From contig JALJCQ010000009.1 in NCBI GenBank assembly GCA_023091665.1, positions 1-64,000 of the forward strand: a DNA stretch of 64,000 bases. The letters run 5' to 3'. The translations under genes and the position numbers were made by a program. The notes below the pieces were generated by a model. That model worked only from the letters and a program-made list of their open reading frames with translations, was not told the origin of the DNA and ran no database searches. Shown piece by piece: positions 20,907 through 31,796 of this stretch; the first letter of the stretch is position 1; each line of letters opens with the position of its first letter. The stretch is from Pythium myriotylum (Eukaryota; Oomycota; Peronosporomycetes; Pythiales; Pythiaceae).

Positions 20907-21480
20907 GGTGGAATACCAATCTAAGTAGCAAACGGAGGCGGCGATCTGTTCAGGCTTAGTTTGAGAACTCGCCGGTGTAATTTTCTTGCCCACTTGTCTG
21001 GAATCCTGGCCGTCGCACTGCGCAACCCAGAGCCTGTCAGTGGCAATCTACCGAGTGACAGGCCGTCACTGGTTTGATCGTCGAGCGCACGAAAGTCCCG
21101 CTGGTGAGTGGTCTGTTTCATGCGGCCAGTTGAGTGTCAGACGAGCCCAGATACAACAATTTGGAATGTAGTGTGGAACGCAGTATGTGACAGGTCCTGA
21201 TGCCGAGTGGTCTCCTCAATTAGCCTTCGTCTCTCCCAGCCATCTAAGTCGGTCCACTCCCTCAAGAATGAGCGACGAAGAGAGTGGACGGTCTGCGATT
21301 CGCAATTACATACCCTTCGGGTGTGTCTTCTGTTGGGTGGATAGTGGCCAGTTGCTACGGGAGGAGGGCTTTCTCTGTTACGGAGAGAGCCAGAGAAGAC
21401 AGTACAGGGTCCCGATACAACAGAGTGTGAACGGTGTGTAGTAACGTGTCTTCTTTGGGGTGGACAGTCGCCGTGTCAAA
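20905..21480. other. Flanks of a lost module gene
   Basis: 20,905-20,955 (gaataccaatctaagtagc, acggaggcggcgatc, ttcaggcttag) matches the 3' flank of module gene B (23,913-23,966). 21,000-21,480 matches the upstream region of module gene C (26,590-26,935), including acccagagcctgtcag (21,025-21,040), the box cccgctggtgagtggtc (21,097-21,113) and gtgacaggt. No module coding sequence lies between, so a minus-strand gene seems to have been deleted here. Inference from flank similarity. Confidence 0.5.
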
Positions 21481-21734
21481 GAAGGAGGCTCACTTGAGTT
21501 CCGGATGCAAGCAATCTAGTGGATCGGATGGTGAGGATCTGGTGAAGTCTCTAGTCCATTTCGTCTGAAGGCAAAGTGCCGCCGACTTCCCGAAGCACGA
21601 GACCTGGTGACTTGCAAAGTTGTCAATCATTAATAACATATCAATTCGAGAAAGTGATGCTCTCGTGCACTGTACTTTCGATCGTGTCTGCTGCTCCAGC
21701 GCTTTATTCATAATGTAGTCTGCGCTGGAGATTG

Positions 21735-22220
21735 TTTCGATGGGTGGGTGTGGTGCAACTCCCATCGAACGAAATCAGATCCTGGAGATGGAAACTTGAC
21801 ATCCTAGGCCACTCATCTCCCGAGAACAGACGAGTCATCACCGAAAATCATACAGTGCCGATAAACAAAGAAGGGAAGCGGAATTTTATGGATCAAATTC
21901 GTCACAAAATCATTTCTCGTTAGCTAAATCGCAGTCCACTTTGACGTCTTTACAAAAATTTATGCCAACGGATCCTGGGGAAACAAGGCAGGTCGTAACA
22001 GAAGACAGAGACAGCCTCGTGGCGTCCGTAGACAGTCACGGCAAGGGAAAGTCCGAGCCAAGTGAGACCACACGCACGTGGTATTCGTAGACAACCTCAC
22101 GTAAAACCAGAATGGGCGGCCACGCGATCGTTGAATTTTGACGATTCCGTTGATGGAGACCTCAGTGCACGAACGTCAGAGCGAGCCCCGAGGTCGACCA
22201 AGAACTCACTCGCCGTCGAG
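21735..22220 (+). promoter_or_regulatory. Upstream region of gene A, shared with D and G
   Basis: This sequence is about 80-90% similar by eye to 29,045-29,525 and 36,541-37,021, upstream of genes D and G. Shared parts include tcgatgggtgggtg, caactcccatcgaacgaaat, gtcatcaccgaaaatcatac and agaccacacgcacgtgg (22,065-22,081). The last, reversed, resembles the box cccacgtgtgagtggtc found upstream of genes H, I and J. The paralogous genes therefore kept their promoters when they duplicated. Confidence 0.6.
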
Positions 22221-22239
22221 TTTCATTTCACAATTTGCC
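22221..22239 (+). promoter_or_regulatory. Oomycete-type initiator, gene A
   Basis: tttcatttcacaatttgcc, 39-57 bases before the ATG, fits the published oomycete initiator GCTCATTYYNCAWTTT. Confidence 0.65.
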
Positions 22240-22277
22240 AGCTTCCACACGAGCAGCTCAAGAACCAAACTCACACC

Positions 22278-22784
22278 ATGGCCCGCCTCGCTTCCGTCCT
22301 CGCCCTCGCCGCGTTCGCCGTCACCTCCACCGAGGCAGTCTCGTGCCCAGCGTTCGACAACATCACCGCCGCGAACAAGGCCAAGTGCGTCTCACTCGGC
22401 TGCCGATGGCTCGACTTCTACCCGCACTGTGCGCCACCGGCCCCAGTGACGGATGCGCCAGTGTTCACCCCTGCGCCGACGCCCAAGGCCACGCCGGTGC
22501 CGACCTCGTGTCCGGCTTTCGAGTATGTCAATGATTTCAACAAGAAGGCGTGCGCTGCGCTCGGCTGCCGATGGCTCGACTTCTACCCGCACTGTGCGCC
22601 ACCGGCTCCTGTGACGGATGCGCCGGTGTTCACCCCTGTGCCGACGCCCGCGGCCACGTCGGTGCCGACCTCGTGCCCGGATTTCAACGTCGTCAACGAT
22701 TACAATGTGAAGGCTTGCGCGGCGCTCGGCTGCCGCTGGAAAGACGTCTACCCCTACTGCGTCCCGGTCGCCGGTGCCAACTAA
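22278..22784 (+). CDS. Secreted cysteine-module protein A (3 modules)
   Basis: 168 residues, no intron. The ATG at 22278 gives a clean signal peptide (MARLASVLALAAFAVTSTEA), so the mature protein is secreted. It then has three modules at residues 23-51, 78-106 and 133-161. Each has four cysteines spaced x13, x4, x8 (C23, C37, C42, C51 in the first) and the pattern CPxF...GCRWxDxYPxC, which would suit two disulfides per module. Linkers are Pro/Thr/Val-rich (APPAPVTDAPVFTPAPTP) and probably extended and O-glycosylated. I know no named family with this spacing; a role at the cell wall or at the host interface is only a guess. From residue 33 of the coding sequence onward, the DNA is the start of the 7.5-kb duplicated block, and its 3' two-thirds recur in gene D. 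Confidence 0.88.
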   Translation: MARLASVLALAAFAVTSTEAVSCPAFDNITAANKAKCVSLGCRWLDFYPHCAPPAPVTDAPVFTPAPTPKATPVPTSCPAFEYVNDFNKKACAALGCRWLDFYPHCAPPAPVTDAPVFTPVPTPAATSVPTSCPDFNVVNDYNVKACAALGCRWKDVYPYCVPVAGAN

Positions 22785-23618
22785 GCAAATCGTTAGAGTG
22801 GACTTGCTCTGCAGAAGTAATTTTGAGAGTACATGTAATGTGATACGACATATCTTTTCGTGGACATTGCTCACCATTCCAACAGTTCGTATTCGTATAC
22901 GTAGATACGAGGTTGAATCCGTTTTCTACGTACTGCACTCGCAACGATTTATATATTGTCAGCGAGTCGGCGAAGGGATTCCTGCGAATGGTTTCTCACA
23001 GATACAATGTCATTGGCTGGGTACCCGAGCTACTCATGAGCCGAAGGTGCAACGACCAACCGTCGAGGCTAGTTTCGGCCGAGGGTACGACACCCACTAC
23101 TTTAACGACTCGGTCCGTCTCGACGGCGTCAACACGTCGCTGTGGAACGAACTACGGTGCCGCTTGTCATAGCGTTGTGGGCTTGTTTTCGTCATTGATA
23201 CGAACTAGATGCCGTCGCTTCTGGAGCACCACCGTCGTCCCAGGTACGGCACAAATCTTGTCGAGAGAGCTGTGAAGTTGCAGCTCACTTTCGCTTTTGT
23301 TTTTCACTGTGCAATGCGGGATACTGTACAAGCGCCATACGAAAGAGACGCGCAACGCGTCCTCAACAGCGCCCGCTTGTAAAGATTGTCGACCTCAATG
23401 ATTGATGTTTCCAGCATTCACCCTTTGTGAAGATTGTGTTTCAGGTGTAGCAATGCATTGTGCTCCAATCACGCACAATATATTGGTGTGGGGCACTCAC
23501 AGTACTGCGACTCTCAGTGATTCGACGAGTTCCCCACACTGTTTAGGCTCGCACTATAATAACATCTCCTAGCGACTGTAATCCATTCAAGACGAAAAGC
23601 GAGAACGGCGTCGAGAAT
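22785..23618. other. Intergenic after gene A, no gene recognised
   Basis: Frames of 100-130 codons occur (22,774-23,172 and 22,913-23,275) but match nothing I know. They are identical in the duplicate (30,362-31,196) only because the duplication is recent. Contains the 3' flank of gene A. Confidence 0.4.
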
Positions 23619-23915
<297 letters not shown>

Positions 23916-23966
23916 TACCCGTTTATACAACTGAAGTAGCGAACGGAGGCATCGATCGTTTCAGAC

Positions 23967-24266
23967 TTAGTTCGAGTTAGGCAGTGGCACACAGTGCGGG
24001 TAGAAGTCGTTCCAGCGGCAGCCGAGCGACGCGCACTTGGCCTTGTTCTGTGCGTTGACTTTGGTGAAGGCCGGGCAAGAAACCTCTGCTTCTAACGAGC
24101 GGAGAGCCCGAGGAATGCAGTGCGGGTAGAAGTCGTTCCAACGGCAGCCCGAGTTAGCACAGGCGAGCTTGTTCGCATTGTTGACCTTGCCGAAGGTAGG
24201 ACAAGCTGCGTCCGTGGAGGCGACGGCAAGAGCGACAGCAGCAAATACGGCGGCAAGGCGTGCCAT
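23967..24266 (-). CDS. Secreted cysteine-module protein B (2 modules)
   Basis: 99 residues, minus strand. Signal peptide MARLAAVFAAVALAVASTDA, cut just before ACPTF. Two modules at 22-50 and 64-92, both with x13-x4-x8 cysteine spacing and GCRWNDFYPHC. They are joined by a short charged linker (IPRALRSLEAEVS), unlike the Pro/Thr linker of gene A. Initiator at 24,301-24,318. The gene lies after the (AG)n tract and is repeated without change as gene E in the second block. Confidence 0.85.
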   Translation of the reverse strand: MARLAAVFAAVALAVASTDAACPTFGKVNNANKLACANSGCRWNDFYPHCIPRALRSLEAEVSCPAFTKVNAQNKAKCASLGCRWNDFYPHCVPLPNSN

Positions 24267-24300
24267 GGTACCCTGTTGGTAGCTTGGTTGTTTGAGAGCT

Positions 24301-24318
24301 GGTAAATTGGAGAATGTG
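24301..24318 (-). promoter_or_regulatory. Oomycete-type initiator, gene B
   Basis: Read on the minus strand, cacattctccaatttacc lies 35-52 bases before the ATG and fits the oomycete initiator. The same sequence precedes gene E at 31,797-31,814. Confidence 0.65.
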
Positions 24319-24361
24319 AACTAGTTGCGATCCCCTTTGAGCTTTGAGTGTTCTAACTGCT

Positions 24362-24424
24362 CACCCACTTTCGGGCGCGCTTCGCATAGAGTGACTCCAT
24401 GCGAAGTGTGCCCGAATGTGGGTG
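24362..24424. repeat. Inverted repeat upstream of gene B
   Basis: Arms 24,362-24,387 and 24,399-24,424 (26 nt each, 23 pairing) around an 11-nt loop agagtgactcc. The left arm begins cacccactttcggg. It lies about 95-160 bp upstream of gene B, and again upstream of gene E at 31,858-31,920. Confidence 0.8.
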
Positions 24425-24937
24425 AATGGTCATTGTGGGTGCCATCTGGGATGTGAACTTTGTTCGTAAGGTCCATCGGGCCTTTGTGACCTTTCCATTT
24501 GGGGAAAAGATTGTAATGTCGAACCGAGGTGAAGAAGTGCGTTTTACCTTGTACCCCCTCGTTAACTAAAGGGAAAACCTTCGGATCGAAAGCTGTGGTC
24601 AGGTTCACGGTGATGACGAGACCCCTGTAAGATCGCGCCCATAAAGTTTGACATATGCCGGCCTTAATAGCCTATCACGTCCACCTGCCAGGGCTCCAAG
24701 AAAATTATTCAGTTGCAGTAACTTGTCATTGTATTGTATTTAATTATGGATTATTTTTTGTCGAGGCTCCAATAAAATATAGTATTTGGCCAATAATAAT
24801 TGACTGGCCTTGCCACCACACGTTTTATGATCACACAACACTCTAACCGCATGTTCCTCCTTCTCTGTATGCTCAATCAATCGTACCTCACTCGATTCAA
24901 TCTTGACCGTACGCTTCGTCATGTCTGTTTGCTCAAT
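24425..24937. other. Intergenic, nothing recognised
   Basis: About 510 bases between the inverted repeat and the hAT remnant. No gene found. The same sequence recurs at 31,921-32,433. Confidence 0.35.
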
Positions 24938-25226
24938 CCTTCCCTACTCTTTCGATTCGCCGCTCACCACTTGTTAGGTTGGTCTGAAGTGGATTTCGCG
25001 ACAGAGATCCTCCGTGAAGAAACCCCGCACGAACCCACGTGCGATTGTGTATTCGCCACTCTTGCGGTGCATTCCTCCGACTAGCAACGATTGTGAACGC
25101 CTTTTTTCTGAGTGTAAGTTTGTCTTGTCGGAACACCGCTCGGCAATGCTCCCAGCCAACTTTGAAATGCTTATGTTCTTGAAGGCGAATCGGGAGATGT
25201 GGAACGCTTTTACGTTGGTCCCATAA
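24938..25226 (+). pseudogene. hAT transposase C-terminal remnant, copy 1
   Basis: hAT transposases cut and paste DNA and dimerise through a C-terminal domain. Here the dimerisation signature is visible: LLRCIPPTSNDCERLFSECK, then LSEHRSAMLPANFEMLMFLK and NREMWNA, in one frame at 25,014-25,226. The piece before it (WSEVDFATEILREE) lies in another frame, so there is a frameshift. The catalytic core and BED finger are missing. An old fragment. Confidence 0.8.
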
Positions 25227-25865
25227 TGGTCAATACACTGCAGTTATTGCAATAAGTATTATTGCTGTCATGCATACTGAATAATTAACTATTGCCTCTG
25301 ACATCGTCACAATCAATTCGATATTATATTCTGGTACCCCTGCCACCTGGGAGAAGACAAAGCGCCTCTTGCAACAGCGGATCGCGTACCAACATCTGAT
25401 TACAGGTGGATGAGGCATCTACTGTATCGCATGCATCAAGCTCTTCAACAACCCACAGGAGTTGAGTTCTCGATCGAAAGGCTCGCACGAATTCAGGAGC
25501 TTCATCGTGTGTTAGAAACACCTGCGGGCTGTAACAGACTCAACTCAGAATGAAACGGAAACAGTTCTCAATTGCGAGATGCCACACACTGGTCAGTGTC
25601 ACGGTCACAATGGATTGGAGAGCCTCCATGAATTCGCAAGTTGTGAAGTCACTACTCGTTCACGAGGCAAGTCACTCAACTCTCAGTAAATATCGGCCAC
25701 TTTCAGCAGTACACCGCTGGTCATAAACCTATCTAGTATCGATGTTGCAATGCCAGGTGCTTACAATAGTATCAAATCGAAACGAAGGCTGGTAAAACTG
25801 TGGCGATCTCGACATTGGTATTAACGTTACGAAGCTTCACGCGTGCAAGCACACTACAAGCCTAC
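25227..25865. other. Intergenic, nothing recognised
   Basis: 640 bases between the hAT remnant and gene C. No supported feature. Repeated at 32,723-33,361. Confidence 0.35.
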
Positions 25866-26345
25866 TTAGTTGGCACCGGCGACTGGGATGCAGTGCGGGT
25901 AGAAGTCGTTCCAGCGGCAGCCGAGTGCCGCGCAAGCCTTCTTGTTGAAATCGTTGACCACCTCGAAAGCCGGGCACGAGGTTGGCACCGGCGTGGCCGC
26001 GGGTGTCGGCGCAGGGGTGACGACCGGCGCATCCGTCGGTGGGGCCGGTGGCGCACAGTGCGGGTAGAAGTCGAGCCATCGGCAGCCGAGCGACGCGCAC
26101 TTGGCCTTGTTGTCGGCGTTGACTTGGGTGAAGGCTGGGCACGAGACTGCCACGGTCTCAACGGTCTCGACGGTGGGGAGGGGGAGGCAGTGCGGGTAGA
26201 AGTCGCTCCATCGGCATCCGTAGGAGGCGCACTTGGCCTTGTTGATGGTGTTGACTTGGGTGAAGGCCGGGCAGTCGGCGGCCTCGGTGGAGGTGGAGGT
26301 GAAGGCGACGACGGCGAGGGCGACGACGGCAGCGAGGCGGGCCAT
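25866..26345 (-). CDS. Secreted cysteine-module protein C (3 modules)
   Basis: 159 residues from ATG 26345. Signal peptide MARLAAVVALAVVAFTSTST. Modules at 25-53, 69-97 and 124-152, all x13-x4-x8. The first linker is LPLPTVETVETVAVS; the second is the Pro/Thr-rich APPAPPTDAPVVTPAPTP. Its DNA is almost the same as parts of gene G read the other way, so it is a paralogue in inverted orientation. The duplicate of this gene is F, which differs in the second module (A84 in C is V in F). Confidence 0.87.
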   Translation of the reverse strand: MARLAAVVALAVVAFTSTSTEAADCPAFTQVNTINKAKCASYGCRWSDFYPHCLPLPTVETVETVAVSCPAFTQVNADNKAKCASLGCRWLDFYPHCAPPAPPTDAPVVTPAPTPAATPVPTSCPAFEVVNDFNKKACAALGCRWNDFYPHCIPVAGAN

Positions 26346-26380
26346 AGTTGGAGTTAGGTTCTTGGGTTGCTTGTGAGGAA

Positions 26381-26404
26381 GCTGGCGAATTGTGGAATGA
26401 ATAC
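26381..26404 (-). promoter_or_regulatory. Oomycete-type initiator, gene C
   Basis: On the minus strand, gtattcattccacaattcgc lies about 40-60 bases before the ATG. The same element precedes genes D, F and G. Confidence 0.6.
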
Positions 26405-26670
26405 AGTATCGAGGAAGTCACTCCATCGAGCTGTAGGATCATGGAGGGCTGTCTGAAGGCCGGAAGACGGTCAGTAGTTGAGGTTACTATTGTTCAGAGT
26501 CCACGTACGCCTGTGGGATAGTTCGGTCTGGGTGATGTGTAACGGACCCACGATCTTGGATGTCATCTGCGTTGGATTGATCAACGGGGGCCTGGATTCT
26601 AAAATAGGCCGTCGGTGCTCGACCCAACCCAGAGCCTTTCGCTGAGTAGATTGACCAGCGCAGGAAACGT

Positions 26671-26687
26671 CCCACTGATGAGTGGTT
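26671..26687 (+). promoter_or_regulatory. Shared upstream box, gene C
   Basis: cccactgatgagtggtt, about 330 bases before gene C, in the same relative orientation and at a similar distance as the boxes of genes H (39,321), I (44,352) and J (45,565, reversed). Its duplicate is at 34,167-34,183. Confidence 0.45.
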
Positions 26688-29044
26688 TTTTGCGGCAAGA
26701 GTCAGATCAACCCACATTGATATTTTGTATGTAGCGTGGAAAGCCTGGTGATCAGCATGTGACAGGTGCTGATGGTGAGTGGTCTCCCCAATCAGCCTTC
26801 TTCACCCTGCGCCATCTGATTCCGTTCCACTCCCCAAGAGCGTGCGAAGATGGGAGTAGACGGTCCGCGATTCGCCGTTTCACCCAATTGAGGTTGTGTC
26901 TTCTATTGGGTGGACAGTGAGCATCTCGAAACAGGGGGCACTCTTCAGTTCCAAATGAAAATGCAGGAGGGGGTTATCTGGAAAGATATCTCTTGCACTG
27001 TTTCATGACTAGGCAAACTCCAGCTGACCCCGAAACACGGGACCAGGCGATGCTATTAGATAAATTTGTCAGACAAGTTAAAACTCGTGTGCATCCACAG
27101 CTCCCAGACATTAATACAGCAAGCGCTGCTCGAACTTGTCACGTTAAATGAGTTTCGTCACTGAGGATGACGAGCCTTCATCGCAAGTCACTTGCTCGAT
27201 CGGTTCACACTGCACTTGCGAAATTCTCTGGATATTTATATCCAGAGTATAGGTGGGATCCTACTCGGGTCCACTTCCTTCTATTAATTGAATACTATTC
27301 ATAAACGATAGTATCATCTACTGAAAGAGAGCAATATTAAATTTTTAGAGTCTCTTAAAATCGATAAACTCTATGAAACCTCAACAATTTGCTGGATGTC
27401 TTCTCTACCGGCCTGGTGCAACATTCACGTTGGAAAATGTGACATTTACATTCGTTCAACAATCGGTGCATTTTGTGATTTGCGACTGCAACTCCAGTCT
27501 ACGCTTCCCAGGCGAAAACCGCATTGCACTGGTCTCCATCCGAGAGAAGCTCGAGAGGAGCTCTCTAGTGTGATACCGTGTCACGGAATCGCGTATTGGT
27601 TTTATCGAAGCACTTGTCCATGCGACCCTGGAAGACAATCATGCTCTGCAAGACGCAGCTGAAGAGGGGAAGAGAGGAAGAAGGCATGGGAGCGTTTGCA
27701 TGGGCCGGACAATCGAATCTTTCATGGCGGAAGCAGTACTTAGGAGAAACACCAAAATGCACCTGTGCGTTCGATCAAGATCGAATGGGAGGAAAGGCAA
27801 GCATGAAAGATATCAATTGTGACTGAGCAGCAACAGGAAGCCTTGCATCGAGTGAATCGACTTGCGCTTCTCGCGATTGCAATCCGTACAGAGCCTGAAA
27901 ATGCAGTCGCGGCTGCTCTTACTACTGTGGTCGTGTGATTCCTGCTGTCGTGCTGCCTCGGGTTCGGTGAAGACGAGAACTCTCAGTTGTGGAGAATGTG
28001 TCCTGAGCATGATGGGGTCATCTACCAACGGAGCATCGTCGAGAACGCAGCTCAAGTTGCAAATACTCAACGTGTCTGACGATCGGTTGCCTACATGGAG
28101 TGCACAGCCTGTCAACATATCTGTCGTGGTCATCTCTAGTGGGCTGAGGACGAGCAAGACTGGGTCCACTCACTGAGTTGTGCGCCGGTACTGGGTCCAC
28201 TCACTGAGTTGTGCGCCGGTACTTACAGCTGAGCTGGCTGGCAATAGCCTGAACTGGTTGAGGATGCCAAGGGGCGCCTATTGCGGCCTCCAGCGAGGAG
28301 AGGACTAGGACACGTCTAGTAGACACATTGGATAATGCCATGACTTGACTTTGAAGGTGAGGTCTATTGGATCGCACTGTTATGGATCCTATAGCCGGGC
28401 CTGACGGCCCTGCTTGGATAATACCATGGAGAAGGAATACAAAAAGAGATCCCAGGAAGTCGAATAGTGTTGTTGTTACCTTGGACCTGCTCCATCATCG
28501 CCCGGATGTCAACTCGAAGAGGTCTCCTTTAAAAAGTTCTCAACGCCGACGTTGTTCCGACGTGACGTTACATGTGATTGCTTGTCTCTCACGTTCGGGC
28601 ACACCGCACTATGCAAGACTTCGAAATACAGTGTTTCTAAATTGTCACTACTCCGTTACGGGCACCAACTCGCCTGTCGAAAGAGTCATCATTGGCTCAA
28701 GTTTTAAGTTTGAGCCGAAATCGTTCCCACATCAACCTGGTGCCTCACACGTGGTGTATTGGGAATGTGAGATTGTAAAACGGCACCACAGTCCGACCTT
28801 GCTGGGAGACTTCATCACTGCAGAATTTGATACTCGAGGTCAATTCCAATATCCAGAGCTTCCCGTGCGAATGCGCGGCATTGTAAAAAACTATTATAAA
28901 CAATCCGATGCGGGCACTGTGACGAGAGATCTTCAAGTGGGGCCTTAGAAGGCAGACAACCAACTGCTTCTAGGTGTTTCACCTTTTCATATGAATGCCT
29001 GGAACCTGGTGCTGTAGTACTGAAGCAACCGGAACGTATACTGT
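26688..29044. other. Long intergenic stretch between genes C and D
   Basis: No recognised gene. Visible: palindrome ctctggatat...atatccagag at 27,226-27,247; open frames of 60-190 codons that match nothing I know (for example 28,367-28,948, beginning MDRTVMDPIAGPDGPAWII); and a perfect tandem repeat at 28,161-28,222. The same sequence recurs at 34,184-36,540. Confidence 0.45.
28161..28222. repeat. Perfect tandem repeat, 2 x 31 bp
   Basis: Unit begins tgggtccactcactgagttg and ends tgcgccggtac. Both units are identical. Repeated in the second block at 35,657-35,718. Confidence 0.9.
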
Positions 29045-29380
29045 CTCGATGGGTGGGTGTTCTGCAACTCCCATCGAACGAAATCAGATCCGGGAGATAG
29101 AAACTTGACATCCCAGGCCACCCATCCCCTGAGAACGGACAAGTCATCACCGAAAATCATACAAAAAGAAGGGAAAAAAAGGGAGGCAGAAATTGCATGT
29201 TAAATTTGTAAATCAAATCCATCAGATAATCATTTCTTGTGAGCAAAATTAAAACCCACTTTGACCAGTTAACAGAACTTCATGCCAACGGATTATGGGG
29301 AACCGAGGGAGATCAAAACAGAAGACAGCCGTGTTGTCTGTCCGCAGACAGTCACGACAACGGAAAGTCCGAGCGAAGTG

Positions 29381-29398
29381 AGACCACACGCACGTGGG
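29381..29398 (-). promoter_or_regulatory. Shared upstream box, gene D
   Basis: agaccacacgcacgtggg, about 190-205 bases before gene D; reversed it reads cccacgtgcgtgtggtct, close to the box upstream of H. Same in gene G (36,877-36,894) and, with one change at the end, gene A. Confidence 0.4.
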
Positions 29399-29525
29399 CC
29401 ACCTCCCGTCAAACCAGAATGGGATTGCTGAACATTGACGTTTCCGTTGATGGAGACCACACTCCACGTCAACAAACGCCAGAGCATACTTCAACCACGA
29501 TCAAGACGTCAATCGCGTCGATACT

Positions 29526-29545
29526 GTATTCATTCCACAATTCGC
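29526..29545 (+). promoter_or_regulatory. Oomycete-type initiator, gene D
   Basis: gtattcattccacaattcgc, 40-59 bases before the ATG at 29585. Fits the oomycete initiator. Confidence 0.6.
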
Positions 29546-29584
29546 CAGCTTCCTCACAAGCAACCCAAGAACCTAACTCCAACT

Positions 29585-30361
29585 ATGGCCCGCCTCGCTG
29601 CCGTCGTCGCCCTCGCCGTCGTCGCCTTCACCTCCACCTCCACCGAGGCCGCCGACTGCCCGGCCTTCACCCAAGTCAACACCATCAACAAGGCCAAGTG
29701 CGCCTCCTACGGATGCCGATGGAGCGACTTCTACCCGCACTGCCTCCCCCTCCCCACCGTCGAGACCGTTGAGACCGTGGCAGTCTCGTGCCCAGCCTTC
29801 ACCCAAGTCAACGCCGACAACAAGGCCAAGTGCGCCTCCTACGGATGCCGATGGAGCGACTTCTACCCGCACTGCCTCCCCCTCCCCACCGTCGAGACCG
29901 TTGAGACCGTGGCAGTCTCGTGCCCAGCCTTCACCCAAGTCAACGCCGACAACAAGGCCAAGTGCGTCTCACTCGGCTGCCGATGGCTCGACTTCTACCC
30001 GCACTGTGCGCCACCGGCCCCAGTGACGGATGCGCCAGTGTTCACCCCTGCGCCGACGCCCAAGGCCACGCCGGTGCCGACCTCGTGTCCGGCTTTCGAG
30101 TATGTCAATGATTTCAACAAGAAGGCGTGCGCTGCGCTCGGCTGCCGATGGCTCGACTTCTACCCGCACTGTGCGCCACCGGCTCCTGTGACGGATGCGC
30201 CGGTGTTCACCCCTGTGCCGACGCCCGCGGCCACGTCGGTGCCGACCTCGTGCCCGGATTTCAACGTCGTCAACGATTACAATGTGAAGGCTTGCGCGGC
30301 GCTCGGCTGCCGCTGGAAAGACGTCTACCCCTACTGCGTCCCGGTCGCCGGTGCCAACTAA
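29585..30361 (+). CDS. Secreted cysteine-module protein D (5 modules, chimera)
   Basis: 258 residues. Signal peptide as in C and G. Five modules at 25-53, 69-97, 113-141, 168-196 and 223-251, all x13-x4-x8. The promoter, signal peptide and first two and a half modules are the same as gene G. From the 16-mer aacaaggccaagtgcg in module 3, the DNA equals gene A to its stop and beyond. Gene D therefore lies across the join of the two 7.5-kb units and was made by the exchange that created the duplication. It is the longest family member here and has no stop or shift, so it is probably expressed from the G-type promoter. Confidence 0.88.
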   Translation: MARLAAVVALAVVAFTSTSTEAADCPAFTQVNTINKAKCASYGCRWSDFYPHCLPLPTVETVETVAVSCPAFTQVNADNKAKCASYGCRWSDFYPHCLPLPTVETVETVAVSCPAFTQVNADNKAKCVSLGCRWLDFYPHCAPPAPVTDAPVFTPAPTPKATPVPTSCPAFEYVNDFNKKACAALGCRWLDFYPHCAPPAPVTDAPVFTPVPTPAATSVPTSCPDFNVVNDYNVKACAALGCRWKDVYPYCVPVAGAN

Positions 30362-31196
30362 GCAAATCGTTAGAGTGGACTTGCTCTGCAGAAGTAATTT
30401 TGAGAGTACATGTAATGTGATACGACATATCTTTTCGTGGACATTGCTCACCATTCCAACAGTTCGTATTCGTATACGTAGATACGAGGTTGAATCCGTT
30501 TTCTACGTACTGCACTCGCAACGATTTATATATTGTCAGCGAGTCGGCGAAGGGATTCCTGCGAATGGTTTCTCACAGATACAATGTCATTGGCTGGGTA
30601 CCCGAGCTACTCATGAGCCGAAGGTGCAACGACCAACCGTCGAGGCTAGTTTCGGCCGAGGGTACGACACCCACTACTTTAACGACTCGGTCCGTCTCGA
30701 CGGCGTCAACACGTCGCTGTGGAACGAACTACGGTGCCGCTTGTCATAGCGTTGTGGGCTTGTTTTCGTCATTGATACGAACTAGATGCCGTCGCTTCTG
30801 GAGCACCACCGTCGTCCCAGGTACGGCACAAATCTTGTCGAGAGAGCTGTGAAGTTGCAGCTCACTTTCGCTTTTGTTTTTCACTGTGCAATGCGGGATA
30901 CTGTACAAGCGCCATACGAAAGAGACGCGCAACGCGTCCTCAACAGCGCCCGCTTGTAAAGATTGTCGACCTCAATGATTGATGTTTCCAGCATTCCACC
31001 CTTTGTGAAGATTGTGTTTCAGGTGTAGCAATGCATTGTGCTCCAATCACGCACAATATATTGGTGTGGGGCACTCACAGTACTGCGACTCTCAGTGATT
31101 CGACGAGTTCCCCACACTGTTTAGGCTCGCACTATAATAACATCTCCTAGCGACTGTAATCCATTCAAGACGAAAAGCGAGAACGGCGTCGAGAAT
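30362..31196. other. Intergenic after gene D (copy of 22,785-23,618)
   Basis: Same sequence as after gene A, with one extra base near 30,990. No gene recognised. Confidence 0.4.
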
Positions 31197-31354
31197 CTCA
31201 GCGTTGTTCTCGCCTTCTTCCGGCTCGAGAGCGTGCGTAGCGCCGGCACGAACAGTGGCTTGGTGTTCATGTTCAATCTTCTACACTCTGCTCATCTCAG
31301 CTGGTGTCTTCTCAATGCAGCTCAAGAAGGGTAGTGGTATTGGCCAACGGCTTG

Positions 31355-31356
<2 letters not shown>
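31197..31356 (+). pseudogene. SAC phosphatase 3'-end fragment, copy 2
   Basis: Duplicate of 23,619-23,778, again running straight into an AG tract. Confidence 0.85.

Positions 31357-31408
<52 letters not shown>
31357..31408. repeat. (AG)26 microsatellite
   Basis: 52 bp, against 134 bp in the other unit. Confidence 0.95.
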
Positions 31409-31411
<3 letters not shown>

Positions 31412-31462
31412 TACCCGTTTATACAACTGAAGTAGCGAACGGAGGCATCGATCGTTTCAGAC

Positions 31463-31762
31463 TTAGTTCGAGTTAGGCAGTGGCACACAGTGCGGGTAGA
31501 AGTCGTTCCAGCGGCAGCCGAGCGACGCGCACTTGGCCTTGTTCTGTGCGTTGACTTTGGTGAAGGCCGGGCAAGAAACCTCTGCTTCTAACGAGCGGAG
31601 AGCCCGAGGAATGCAGTGCGGGTAGAAGTCGTTCCAACGGCAGCCCGAGTTAGCACAGGCGAGCTTGTTCGCATTGTTGACCTTGCCGAAGGTAGGACAA
31701 GCTGCGTCCGTGGAGGCGACGGCAAGAGCGACAGCAGCAAATACGGCGGCAAGGCGTGCCAT
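31463..31762 (-). CDS. Secreted cysteine-module protein E (2 modules)
   Basis: 99 residues, the same protein as gene B; it is its duplicate in the second 7.5-kb unit. Signal peptide, two modules (22-50 and 64-92), initiator at 31,797-31,814 and inverted repeat at 31,858-31,920 are all retained. Confidence 0.85.
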   Translation of the reverse strand: MARLAAVFAAVALAVASTDAACPTFGKVNNANKLACANSGCRWNDFYPHCIPRALRSLEAEVSCPAFTKVNAQNKAKCASLGCRWNDFYPHCVPLPNSN

Positions 31763-31796
31763 GGTACCCTGTTGGTAGCTTGGTTGTTTGAGAGCT

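Noticed and set aside
28367..28948. 193-codon frame present in both duplicated units
   Set aside because: Its presence twice only reflects the recent block duplication, and no family features were found.
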